10,518 nucleotides of DNA from Cephalothrix simula (Eukaryota; Nemertea; Palaeonemertea; Archinemertea; Cephalotrichidae), in the NCBI GenBank assembly GCA_035591015.1, contig JAXIUW010222952.1, positions 1 through 10,518 on the forward strand, read 5' to 3'. The position numbers and the translations under genes were made by a program. Under the pieces are notes generated by a model, which worked only from the letters and a program-made list of their open reading frames with translations, was not told the DNA's origin and searched no databases. Below, one piece after another: positions 1-7,916 of this stretch; position 1 is the stretch's first letter; every line of letters starts with the position of its first letter.

Positions 1-190
1 CGCAATGGTATAATAATCGCAATATATTTCGGTGTTGCGACTTATTGAGATTTTGAATTTGCGCTTTTCAGCCTTTGTGCTCTTCGAAAATTATTTTTCC
101 TGTTTAAATAATTCCAGTGCAGCTTTAAAAACTATTGCATTTAGACCCTATAAATGTATTAATAGAAATCGCCTATTCCGCGTCGATTGA
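1..190. other. Left-edge non-coding sequence, nothing recognised
   Basis: All frames are interrupted by stops at short intervals, and I see no RNA gene, hairpin with arms over 7 bp, or tandem repeat. A weak pyrimidine-rich tract ending in CCAG near 116 resembles a splice acceptor, but the frame that would follow it closes at the TGA of 188-190, so it does not support an exon. Confidence 0.5.
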
Positions 191-490
191 GACCATTCCC
201 ATGCTGGAGTGATTCTGTCACCTTGTATGGCACTTTTGGGGTCAACTATAGGTCAACTTCCATTCGTGACCTTTGACCTTTCAAGGTCAAACTCTTGTGA
301 CCTTGAAATGTCAAAGTTTAAGTTCAATTCTATTGGTCCAATAAGTTTTGATGAATGGTTAACCTACCCATTTACGAAGGACTCATGGAAAATAATTCCA
401 TCATGTTCGGAAACTGAAGAATTTGCTGTTTTTAAAGGGTTGACGACCCCCTGCTGGAAATTACACAATACATCTTTAAGTAACAGGTAA
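191..490 (+). other. Open frame of doubtful coding status ending at a splice-donor-like site
   Basis: The frame is open from 191, just after a TGA at 188-190, to the TAA at 488-490. The first ATG is at 227. The predicted peptide has no signal peptide, membrane segment or motif that I recognise. A perfect donor consensus, CAG then GTAAG, lies at 484-491 and overlaps the stop, so an exon ending at 486 is formally possible. I see no convincing acceptor upstream in frame. The first third of the frame runs through the nuclear-receptor-type hexamer cluster, which argues for repeat or regulatory DNA rather than protein. A chance open frame is the most likely explanation. Confidence 0.12.
267..306. 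promoter_or_regulatory. Cluster of nuclear-receptor-type response elements (DR1 plus two extended half-sites)
   Basis: Three exact matches to known nuclear-receptor motifs sit within 40 bases. At 267-279, TGACCTTTGACCT is the reverse complement of a perfect DR1 (AGGTCA, one base, AGGTCA), the element bound in animals by RXR heterodimers, HNF4 and COUP-TF. At 281-289, TCAAGGTCA is the extended half-site preferred by NR5A and ERR monomers. At 298-306, TGACCTTGA is its exact reverse complement, so the last two form an inverted pair 8 bases apart. Looser GGTCAAC copies lie at 240-245 and 251-256. The motif matches are direct. Binding is unknown, and dispersed TGACCTT-rich repeats in invertebrate genomes could produce the same pattern. 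Confidence 0.4.
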
Positions 491-491
491 G

Positions 492-515
492 CTGCATATT
501 GAGCTAAATATGCAG
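492..515. repeat. Perfect 9-bp inverted repeat (hairpin)
   Basis: CTGCATATT at 492-500 is matched by its exact reverse complement at 507-515, with the 6-base loop GAGCTA. A G-T wobble and an A-T pair extend the stem by two outward. It begins one base after the splice-donor-like site at 484-491. No function is implied by the sequence alone. Confidence 0.7.
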
Positions 516-567
516 TTATTTGGGATAACCTTTGCTAAGAACTATCATTTTCGACGATTAATAACAT

Positions 568-603
568 TTCTGGGTTTTACGCTTTAGAGGTCGCAATAGG
601 TCA
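568..603 (-). repeat. Possible diverged inverted relative of the right-end repeat unit, with a DR4 hexamer pair
   Basis: AGGTCG at 588-593 and AGGTCA at 598-603 are direct repeats separated by 4 bases. The preceding bases (TTTTA, a few bases, then AGAGGTC) resemble the minus strand of the array unit at 10339-10493, which reads TTTTAGCCGCTAGAGGTC and then a second AGGTC four bases after the first hexamer. The same order, spacing and flank suggest a distant relation in opposite orientation. The match covers only about 35 bases, so chance is not excluded. Confidence 0.3.
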
Positions 604-681
604 AAGAACTCACGAAATTGAGATTTTCCTATAAATTGCCATCACCGCGCCACCTTTAGGCGAAAATCGCATAAGTAGGCG

Positions 682-696
682 GCCATTTTAAATGGC
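682..696. repeat. Perfect 15-base palindrome with a central T
   Basis: GCCATTT at 682-688 and AAATGGC at 690-696 are exact reverse complements around one T. It is one of five such symmetries between 492 and 965. Confidence 0.65.
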
Positions 697-799
697 TAAA
701 TTGGATCAAATAGCCGTTTTTATACCATTACCTACATTATCCTAGATTAAACTTGAAAATTCGAAATTTTTATTTTTTCGGCCCGCCCTACCCTACAAG

Positions 800-819
800 C
801 CATATTTTTGGAAATATGG
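800..819. repeat. Perfect 8-bp hairpin with TTGG loop
   Basis: CCATATTT at 800-807 pairs exactly with AAATATGG at 812-819 around a 4-base loop. The arms are AT-rich with a CC/GG clamp at the base. Confidence 0.65.
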
Positions 820-836
820 AATTAAGAGTGTGATTA

Positions 837-850
837 CTATGACGTCATAG
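837..850. promoter_or_regulatory. 14-bp palindrome containing a full cAMP response element
   Basis: CTATGACGTCATAG is a perfect palindrome whose core TGACGTCA (840-847) is the full consensus site for CREB/ATF bZIP dimers. A TATA-like TATAAATA lies at 880-887, about 33 bases downstream, and could mark a core promoter directed to the right; the sequence around 905-918 (ACAGT, CAGG, ACTGT) would be at roughly the expected start distance. No open frame of note follows, so the promoter reading is inference. Confidence 0.35.
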
Positions 851-878
851 GGTGGTTTTCTCAACTCAGACCTATGAC

Positions 879-900
879 TATAAATAGATCTAAATAGATC
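879..900. repeat. 10-bp tandem doublet overlapping a TATA-like sequence
   Basis: TAAATAGATC occurs twice in exact tandem at 881-890 and 891-900. The TATA-like TATAAATA at 880-887 includes the start of the first copy. The doublet is followed by TCT and then by the small inverted repeat at 905-918. Confidence 0.6.
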
Positions 901-950
901 TCTAACAGTCAGGACTGTACCCTTATAAGCCAAAGGGGTTTTCTGCCACT

Positions 951-1004
951 CATGATGACATCATGACATCGCATAGGCTTTAAATATGCCAATGTACAAT
1001 GTAC
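951..1004. repeat. 15-base palindrome and short tandem doublets
   Basis: CATGATG at 951-957 and CATCATG at 959-965 are exact reverse complements around an A. The palindrome overlaps an exact 8-bp tandem doublet of ATGACATC (955-962, 963-970). Twenty bases on, AATGTAC is doubled exactly at 991-997 and 998-1004. The dense overlap of inverted and direct symmetry is unusual, but its role is unknown. Confidence 0.6.
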
Positions 1005-2954
1005 AATCGATTACCTATCCAACCATGCGTGTAACTGTCATAGTCTCTGAGAACATAGGTAGGGGGCATTTTTGCACACCACTCTGTGGAGCACTCCATT
1101 TTTTTCCAACCACTTGAGTTCTCCTAAAGAATCTTGGGTTAAGATCTTGAATGGCTTAGAAAAAGAGAAATAAAACTAATAAAAATTGAGCAAGACGAAA
1201 AAAAAGTTAAGTTTTTTCAAGAAAAATATCTTTTAAAATGTAAATTCAATCCCAATCTTTTGTCAATTGTTAACTGGGATATACAGTATTACCAGAACCG
1301 ATGTATACTTCAAGTCATTTTGAACTCAAATAACCTAATACGAAAAATACTTGAAAATAAATTCTACATAAAAATCTTTTGTTGCTCAATACAAGCGTAT
1401 AAGTCAGTTTATTATCAAGCTAAGAAACTAGATCCAGCCAAGTTGGACTAAAGCACCACATGAGCATTGTATCATGAATGTCCTTACTGGAAATGATTGA
1501 ATATTATGAACTTGAATAGTTTGAGTTAATAATGATTACCTTCTCTATGAAATCCCTTAATAGCGTCATGTCTACCCTTGCTTACCCAAGAACACGGTAG
1601 GGTGTTTATATCCCCCGATGGTAGCCGTTCGGGTCTACTAAACTGGTATAACAGTGTTGTTTCGTGCGAAAAAAAGCGCAGCATCAGAATGAAACTCAAT
1701 TTGCATTATTTTTTGTAAGGATTGAAAAAATTTCCTAGCATACCTAATGAACCCTCCAACTGGGCAAAGAAGATCTTTTCAAAGCTGTTGGAAGTCACAT
1801 GTGGCTAATTTGATTTTTCGTCAGTATCTGTCCCCATTCAGTTGAAATTCAGTTGAATTAGAGTACTTGTAGTTTTTCAGCCGATTTGTTTTTCAACTGC
1901 ATTCTTTGCCTATGAAAGCAGAATTTATCACTCCAGGTAGCTCATGGGTCCTCACTACGATGGTCCGTTTGTGTAAAGATCAGCAGCTGCAGTGGAGTTC
2001 ATCACAGTGAGGCGTCTTCTGTCACACAAAAACTCTAGTATAAAAGATTGATAATATAAAAATATTTCTATGTAAGAAAATTATAATAAAAAAGATAACC
2101 GTAAAAAATATAACCATTTGTCCGAATATTCAACTTCGGGATTGGTGCTAATTTGCCGGCCATTATTAAGAAATAAAATAGCAGAATGGACGATTATTGG
2201 GACAATAGAATTATGAAGAGAATCAAGTTTAACATGGTAATGATAGTGCCTGATAGTCTGCACGCTACATCCGATTTCACAAATAATACCTTCAAAAATT
2301 AAAACCCCTAGGCAAATCAGATATAGATGCGGTATCCTCTTAATTGGATGATAATGCCTTCGAATGTAAGGTGCAATATCTGTCAGTTCTTAAAAGTAAT
2401 GAAACATAAACAATGAAATCCCTGTATGTTAATTGGATCAGGTGTCAGGTACCACCAGTCTAAATCTTTTAGTCCACTTGATTAAACAATTTCGCTAGAT
2501 ACTTTTTTAAATTTCTTAAATTGGAATGATGGATGGTAGATGTAGGAACAGGTGTGGGAGTCCCCCTCCGTACGTACCTTTATGGCCAAATGTATACGGA
2601 TGTTAAATAAAAACATTTATATTTGGTCATAATACTTCTATTCCATCCATTTCCTTGCTACATCCCATTCAATTTTTCTTTCTCGAAATCTACTTTTCTA
2701 CTTCATAAAATTTAGTTTTTTCATGTCTCCCATAACTAACCTTTTTTAAAATTAAAATTCGAATCCTTAACTTCCGGTTTTAAAAGTCAAAATTTTTATT
2801 GTGTTTCCTAATCTTAAGCACAACTCTCCTCAAAACATTTTTTGTAAGTTTAAATTAATTATAATTTTTCACTTCTCAAATAGAACATACTTTTGTACTG
2901 AGTGCATGATCTGAGCTTATGTCGCACTGAAATTGTTGGGCATCTTTAAACATT
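1005..2954. other. Non-coding AT-rich stretch, little recognised
   Basis: No frame here has coding character. The two longest open stretches (63 codons from a TTG at 1260, and 60 codons on the minus strand ending near 2081) are of a size expected by chance. Visible small features are AAGATCTT at 1141-1148, an A/T-arm hairpin at 1197-1218, the 11-bp doublet at 1836-1857 listed separately, and GTACGTAC at 2570-2577 within a short GC-richer patch (about 2550-2580). I see no transposon terminal repeats or RNA genes. Confidence 0.5.
1836..1857. repeat. Exact 11-bp tandem doublet
   Basis: ATTCAGTTGAA is repeated exactly, head to tail, at 1836-1846 and 1847-1857. It is the only one of the 11-bp doublets in this window with no mismatch, so it may be the youngest. 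Confidence 0.75.
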
Positions 2955-2968
2955 GTACTTATAAGTAC
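2955..2968. repeat. Perfect 14-bp palindrome
   Basis: GTACTTATAAGTAC equals its own reverse complement, and the symmetry stops at both ends. No adjoining repeat explains it. Confidence 0.65.
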
Positions 2969-3607
2969 TTAGAGAAGATATAATTCTGGTGTTGAATATC
3001 GAAGAAAATGAAGACTGAAAAACCTTCTTGAATAAGGCCTCTGCTTACTCAAATTGTAATGATTTAAGTAAAAAAAAAAAAAAACGAAAAGACAACGCAA
3101 GAGTCAAAACGCTTATCTCTGATTGAGTCAAAATCCGTCAGCAATTTTAAAAATACTAAATGTTACTGGAACAGGCCATTTATTCATCCTAATATTGATC
3201 AAATTGATTCTTCAACGAAATGCCATATAATGCATGCGTGGTAAATTTCTGGTTGTAGTCCAAATAACAACAACTTTGAAAGGTAATTGTTTGATAACAA
3301 GATATTGCTTTCCAAAGGCGGCAAAAATTGTCTTGCAAAGTGCGAAACGCATTTGGACTTGTTGCCAAAAATGACAACTCTTGAGTGTTTTAGTATTGAT
3401 TTTTATCACATCTTCAGTTTTTTCATGAAGTTTTCGTTTCCGAATCAAGATTCATCATTAATCAAGATCAATAAATCCTGGAAAATTTTAATGAAAGGGA
3501 ACTTCTAAAAGCTGACTTAAACAAAATGCGTTTGTAAAGATGGTAAAAATGTTCGATAGACGGTTGTTTGTTCTTTTATTGGATTTCAAAAAAATAACCT
3601 TAGCGAG
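2969..3607. other. Non-coding stretch with a 15-A run
   Basis: A run of 15 A residues lies at 3070-3084. No AATAAA signal stands just upstream and no recognisable coding remnant precedes it, so a processed-pseudogene or retroposon tail cannot be claimed. Between 3189 and 3508 both strands carry overlapping open stretches of 62-78 codons in three frames. They contradict each other, none has a motif I recognise, and one or all are chance. Confidence 0.4.
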
Positions 3608-3780
3608 TCATACAGGTTGTTTCAAAAAAATGGTTACTCTAAAATTTTAATGGAAAATCATTTCCTGCGCCGGTGTAAAAATAGATACTCTGGGCCGTAT
3701 ACTTTGTAATAGTGACGACGAAAGAAACCAGGGATGAATGTTCTACCAGCAGAAGGTGTATTCTCTGGTCCTGTAATGTC
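3608..3780. repeat. Possible decayed dispersed repeat (related to 8381-8430)
   Basis: Positions 3699-3746 align with 8381-8430 in the same orientation. Shared blocks in order are ATACTTT, ATAGTG or TAGTG, GACGAAAGAA, ATGAAT and CTACC, with one indel and scattered substitutions; by eye roughly three quarters of positions match. Just upstream, CAGGTTGTTTCAAAAAAATG (from 3614) has the look of a mariner-type terminal repeat after a TA dinucleotide, but I could not find its inverted partner in the window. The relation to any named transposon is not established. Confidence 0.25.
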
Positions 3781-4729
3781 TTATTCCGGAAAAAAATAAG
3801 TAAAGAGTCATATATCTTTTTTTTTATATAAATTGTGGATCACCTCAAAGCCAGAGTTATGGAAATATCAAGTTGTATTTTAATTTTAATATTAATGTAT
3901 AAAGTAATAAATGTATTAAATTAATGTATAAAGACATAATTTGCAGACGCTGCAATTCCACCCAAAGACCACTCTGATGGAACACATAGTGATCATTTAA
4001 AAAAGATAAAATGGGAAATTAAAAATTCACAACCACTATACCCAAATGGACATCCAAGGTTGCAAATAAATGCAAAAATGTGTGATTTAATAATAAAAGT
4101 GAACCGAATGCCCTATCGTAATTAACAGCCGGTTCAGCGTCAATCTCGTCAAAATGACACAATCAAAGTCTGCTACATATTATGAAATGTAATAATTTCA
4201 TCGATAAGCACTTGCCTGTGTTTTATCAAATGGTCTTTTTATGAAAGGACCGTTTCACTATACTGCATCCTGACACCAATCGGATGAAAACTCAAATCGA
4301 TCAGTTCAAACAAGGACATTAGGATATAGAGTTACAGTATCAATCTATGAACCATACTTGTAATAAGAATTCGATTGCTCGGCTTCAGACCACGGTGAAA
4401 ACAAAATTAGATATATTACTGTTCAGAATCAGCCTTTTTAGGAAATTATGTATTCAATACTTGGTAACAGTTATAGGAAAATTCAATATATATTTTCCTG
4501 TTTCCCAATAAGTGGCCACGGAAAGAAGGAAAAAATGAGCACAGATCCAGATAAAATTCAATAATAATGATTTGGCTGTAGGGAAAAATCGGCAGTTTTC
4601 ATCATTATTTCACGGTTGACAGAAAGCTTATCCATGGAATGTTTCCCCACAGAACAAACGACAGTTTTCGGTGTTTACGCTTCATTTACCTTGGTATAGG
4701 AAAATATTTATTGTCTGATACCTTTTCTG
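3781..4729. other. Non-coding AT-rich stretch with one 14-bp direct repeat
   Basis: ATTAATGTATAAAG occurs exactly at 3891-3904 and 3920-3933, 29 bases apart, within a very AT-rich patch. GTGGCCAC near 4512 is a short palindrome. No open frame over 60 codons and no RNA gene are visible, and I see nothing else to annotate. Confidence 0.5.
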
Positions 4730-4751
4730 GATCAATATTCGATCAATATTA
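4730..4751. repeat. 11-bp tandem doublet (10 of 11 match)
   Basis: GATCAATATTC at 4730-4740 is followed directly by GATCAATATTA at 4741-4751. Only the last base of the unit differs. Confidence 0.7.
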
Positions 4752-4930
4752 TGATATTTCCAGAGGGGAATACAGATAAAGAACAGCAGTGTCTGAACCA
4801 CAGCATTTTCTATGAGGATTAGTCAAAGTGTGCAGCTACATTTTGTTGGATCATACAAATGCAGACATACCGATTCACTTCCAATTTTACATTATAAAAA
4901 AATGTTTTAAAAATAGCATTATGATTAAAA

Positions 4931-5037
4931 ATTAAGAGCAGTGTCATAGTAAGCAGAAGAGGACTCACCGGCGACAAACTGTCTGTGATAGTTCAAAGGG
5001 TGTATGACCCTTTGTCTGCTTATAATACACTCTCAAT
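4931..5037. repeat. Nested inverted repeats that fold as a three-way junction
   Basis: An outer stem pairs TAAGCAGA (4950-4957) with TCTGCTTA (5015-5022). It extends outward through a G-T pair, one A-A mismatch, two pairs, a bulged C (4945), and five more pairs (4940-4944 with 5027-5031). With small bulges, pairing can continue to about 4931 and 5037. Inside are two abutting hairpins. The first is 4977-4982 with 4988-4993 (six pairs, one G-T). The second is CAAAGGGT (4994-5001) with ACCCTTTG (5007-5014), a perfect 8-bp stem with 5-base loop GTATG. The second hairpin's last base touches the outer 3' strand, so three helices meet with unpaired bases on only one side (4958-4976). It could be a structured RNA, a MITE-like palindrome, or coincidence. 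It lacks a D-arm and standard T-loop, so I do not call it a tRNA. Confidence 0.45.
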
Positions 5038-6460
5038 ATGTTGTGGACATTTGTTTATGCCTAAACAGTAGAAAAACAGTTTTGAGTAAATAGAATTTAT
5101 TCAATAACTACATGCTGCTTAAACAGTTCTACCACTTTCAGTCAACCTTCATACATTACCAACAATTATCCATCCTATGCAACGCATGTTAGATTGGCGA
5201 ACTTGCAGTTTTAGACTTCTACCTTTCTTTGCAAAGGTTCTGATTTCAAGAATTAGAATGGGTGATACCTAGAACTGTAAAATATTGCCGCAAATATAAT
5301 TTGACGGCCAAACTATGGTCTAATTTGACAACACCCAGCAAAATTTAATAAATAAGCATCTGTTCAGTTGAGAAAAAAATCAATTGGGAATGAGCGATGA
5401 TCATCAGCATCCAAAGGCTATAGCCAAAGGTAACATCAGCATTGTCAGTATTCTGACTATTTTTTCCACTTATTCAAAAGAAAATCAATGCCATTACCAG
5501 CTAAATTGTCTTGATGTTTTAGATTTCATACAATGAATGTTGATTTCTTCATTGTTCAACTACCTGCTCCTTTTCTAAATATAAATATGAAATGATATAA
5601 TTTGTTTTCCTTCTTACAAATCATCAATACAAAAGTTTATGATTCACTAAAGTTGATACAAAAAGATAAAATACTGATGTCTTTTATGCCGCCAGCAATT
5701 GGAAAAAAGGATTTATAATTATAGTGCCTTTGTGTTTTACTGAAACTCTATACGACAATAACGATTTTCCAAAGAATTAGAGGAGTTACATTTAGAATGC
5801 TCCACCGTTCTACTATTGGTAGATAATATATGCGGCTGGAAAAGGCTGTGACATTTAGCGAATGGTTTTACTTGAAATACATCAAAGACGAGCTGCAAAG
5901 GAACATACATTAACTATCTGTAATAGTTATGCCACCAAGATCTCATAAACAGAATCCTGATGCAACTGAAAAGGACTGAGAACTTAATCACAAATGACAG
6001 TATATACCGTATATCAGAACAAGGTTGATTATGCACGAGTAATAATACACGAAGATTAACAAAAATATTAAAGAAATTTCATCTGTTATGTGTATCATGC
6101 AATGGGAGGCACAATGGTGCGTCAGTCTTTGAATTGATATAAAAAGCAAAAATATTGTCACGCAATTAGGGTTGAAATGATGATGTGCTCTTTTGACACT
6201 TCTGATACGATAATTCACAAATCAAGCAAGAATAAATTTGTACACGAAAGAACATTCTGGATGAAATTTTAATGTTTGAGAAAACAAATTCCACCAATGA
6301 CAAAAATTGATTAAATAAAATAATTCATTTTATGAAAGTTACTGGTTTGTAATTCTGTCGATTGAAAGAGGAATCTTAACTCGAGGTCAGGCACTTAAAT
6401 CTTAGAAGAATTTAGAAGCATGAAACAATTCTGGCATGACGGTATACCAGAAGCGAAGAA
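5038..6460. other. Non-coding AT-rich stretch, nothing recognised beyond small symmetries
   Basis: Small features are a 9-bp direct repeat (TAATTTGAC) within 5297-5330, the palindrome GGCTATAGCC at 5416-5425 flanked by CCAAAGG direct copies, ATATAC-C-GTATAT at 6002-6014, a 10-bp doublet with two mismatches at 6401-6420, and a 6-bp inverted pair TTCTGG/CCAGAA at 6429-6452. A 76-codon open stretch on the minus strand at 5988-6218 has no motif and biased AT-rich composition; I regard it as chance. Confidence 0.5.
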
Positions 6461-6482
6461 GCATCTCTACCGCATCTCTAGC
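6461..6482. repeat. 11-bp tandem doublet (10 of 11 match)
   Basis: GCATCTCTACC at 6461-6471 is followed directly by GCATCTCTAGC at 6472-6482; they differ at one base. It lies 7 bases before the perfect inverted repeat at 6489-6516. Confidence 0.7.
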
Positions 6483-6488
6483 GTTACC

Positions 6489-6516
6489 AAATGGACATAA
6501 TATACTATGTCCATTT
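6489..6516. repeat. Perfect 11-bp inverted repeat (hairpin)
   Basis: AAATGGACATA at 6489-6499 pairs exactly with TATGTCCATTT at 6506-6516 around the 6-base loop ATATAC. It is the longest uninterrupted stem I found in the window. Confidence 0.75.
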
Positions 6517-6531
6517 GAATCAATACAAAAA

Positions 6532-6704
6532 GATAAACTGATTCGTTAACTGTCTTAACTGCAGAAAAAACAGCATTTACTGAATTTGCAACGCATCAAG
6601 ACAGCCTTTAAAATCAACACCTCATATTGAAAACAATTTTCAAAATATGAGCGATAATGAACTGATTCGTCAATCGCAGAAAAAGACAGCATACGTTTGC
6701 AAAG
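6532..6704. repeat. Imperfect direct repeat of about 50-60 bp
   Basis: The copy at 6532-6593 and the copy at 6653-6704 share, in order, GATAA, AACTGATTCGT, CGCAGAAAAA or TGCAGAAAAA, ACAGCAT and TTTGCAA. The second copy lacks about 8 bases after the CTGATTCGT block. The copies are separated by about 60 bases of unrelated sequence. This looks like an old segmental tandem duplication with decay. No coding frame is maintained across both copies. Confidence 0.6.
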
Positions 6705-6882
6705 ATGAAACTCATTAAAAATGATAATCAATAACGGTATGGAACACAAAGCTGTCTCATTTTTTGTAGATTCATCTCCAAATCTTATTAAAAACACAGC
6801 TTTATAATGACAAGAAAACTTTGAAGATCCTTCGATTTTTGATGAGCAATCTAATTCTTTTAAAAAGATGAATTTAAATCTG

Positions 6883-6930
6883 TCGGGGTCGACTTGTTAA
6901 AATCAAATAAGTGGATACAGTCGACCTTGA
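6883..6930. repeat. 12-bp inverted repeat with two wobble pairs
   Basis: GGTCGACT at 6887-6894 pairs exactly with AGTCGACC at 6919-6926. The stem extends outward by two G-T wobbles and two Watson-Crick pairs (TC at 6883-6884 with GA at 6929-6930). The wobbles count as pairs only in RNA or as diverged DNA arms. The loop is 24 bases and AT-rich. Confidence 0.6.
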
Positions 6931-7893
6931 ATAAAGGTAACTCCAATTTCGGGGATAATTCTTAAATCTTTTTAAAATGTTTGTTTTGTAAATTAGCCAA
7001 ATCATACCAAAAAATATGCAAAAGAGATTCTTGTCAGCATGAGATCATCCTGAGTGTCAAATCTTTCATTTTGAAAATAAGGTTCTTAATGAACCAAACC
7101 ATCTGAATTGGGAAGAATATATGATTTGATGCTTTTCAATGTCTTTTTTAGTTTTTAACACAATATAAATCAGATTCAAATCAGGATGAAAAATACACAT
7201 GAAATCTGAAAACGTTGTCATTTTATTGACTAACCAAGGTTCATTCTCCAGTTCATAGAAAACTGGAGTTTTCTACAGTCTGTTCTATTAAAATTCCTGA
7301 ATTCTACACACCCTGACACACCGTAGAAACAACAGAAAGATAAGTCAAATTTGGCTCCTATATCGGTTTTAACAAAAGACGTCCAAACCCTTTACAAACC
7401 GACAATTAATTCGTGAGATTTGTCTCGGTTGCAGAAAATGGTTGATTTAGTAGAGACATTCTTTTTCTCGACCAAGGAGAGAGTTGGTTGAGTTCATTTA
7501 AACCGAAATCGATTAACCCATGAAAAAAATTGGAAATAATTTCCTCACGATCAAATGAACATCGTTATAGAGTGGTACAAGAAATATATGAAATGGCGTG
7601 CAATAAGTAGCCAGTTGCCACTTACCCCTGACATGTTGGACTCTGGTTGAGAAAAAACCTTTGTTTTCAAGAGGTTGTGCCTCATTTCTGGAAGAAAAGA
7701 TGGAGAAATAATGGAAGGCAATGTGACAGGCGAAGTGGTAGACTGCCCAGTTCTGTTTAAACTGGAGAACACTCAAGAACTATGAGCAACGATCAAAAAC
7801 CACAGGAACTTTTAATAATGCGCCATGTATTTACGCAATTCTATTAACTTAAATGTATTGAAGGTTGGATCCTTAGTGTGATCATGGTCCTTG
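6931..7893. other. Non-coding stretch with overlapping alternative hairpins
   Basis: At 7246-7275 two hairpins compete for the same bases: CTCCAGTT (7246-7253) with AACTGGAG (7261-7268), and TAGAAAAC (7256-7263) with GTTTTCTA (7268-7275). Both stems are 8 bp and perfect. At about 7467-7500 CTCGACCA faces TGGTTGAG, one wobble from perfect. Minus-strand open stretches of 87 and 73 codons overlap in two frames at 7513-7776; they are mutually exclusive, lack recognisable motifs and are probably chance. Confidence 0.5.
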
Positions 7894-7916
7894 TAAATTT
7901 GAAGTAAATTTGGAAG
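7894..7916. repeat. 11/12-bp tandem doublet
   Basis: TAAATTTGAAG at 7894-7904 is followed directly by TAAATTTGGAAG at 7905-7916; the second copy has one extra G. Confidence 0.65.

Noticed and set aside
3070-3084. Poly-A tail of a processed pseudogene or retroposon
   Set aside because: No polyadenylation signal, coding remnant or target-site duplication was found next to the A-run.
3189-3508. Open stretches of 62-78 codons on both strands
   Set aside because: Three mutually exclusive frames overlap, with no recognisable motif and lengths expected by chance in AT-rich DNA.
4950-5022. tRNA gene: 73 bases between 8-bp arms, a 5-bp stem with 7-base loop and a T-arm-like hairpin
   Set aside because: No D-arm forms, position 33 of the supposed anticodon loop is C, the T-arm loop has 5 bases, and the stem is not joined to the acceptor as in a tRNA. 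A- and B-box matches are not jointly in register.
5988-6218. 76-codon minus-strand frame with a hydrophobic, membrane-like stretch
   Set aside because: Ile, Leu, Phe and Tyr richness follows from AT-rich composition; nothing else supports a gene.
5656-6537. 15-base exact repeat ATACAAAAAGATAAA at 5656-5670 and 6523-6537
   Set aside because: Low-complexity A-rich sequence; a match of this length is near chance for the composition, and flanks do not align.
6555-6797. 80-codon minus-strand frame
   Set aside because: It crosses both copies of the decayed direct repeat in different frames, so no shared coding sense is kept.
7513-7776. Minus-strand frames of 87 and 73 codons
   Set aside because: They overlap in different frames, carry no motif, and cannot be told from chance.
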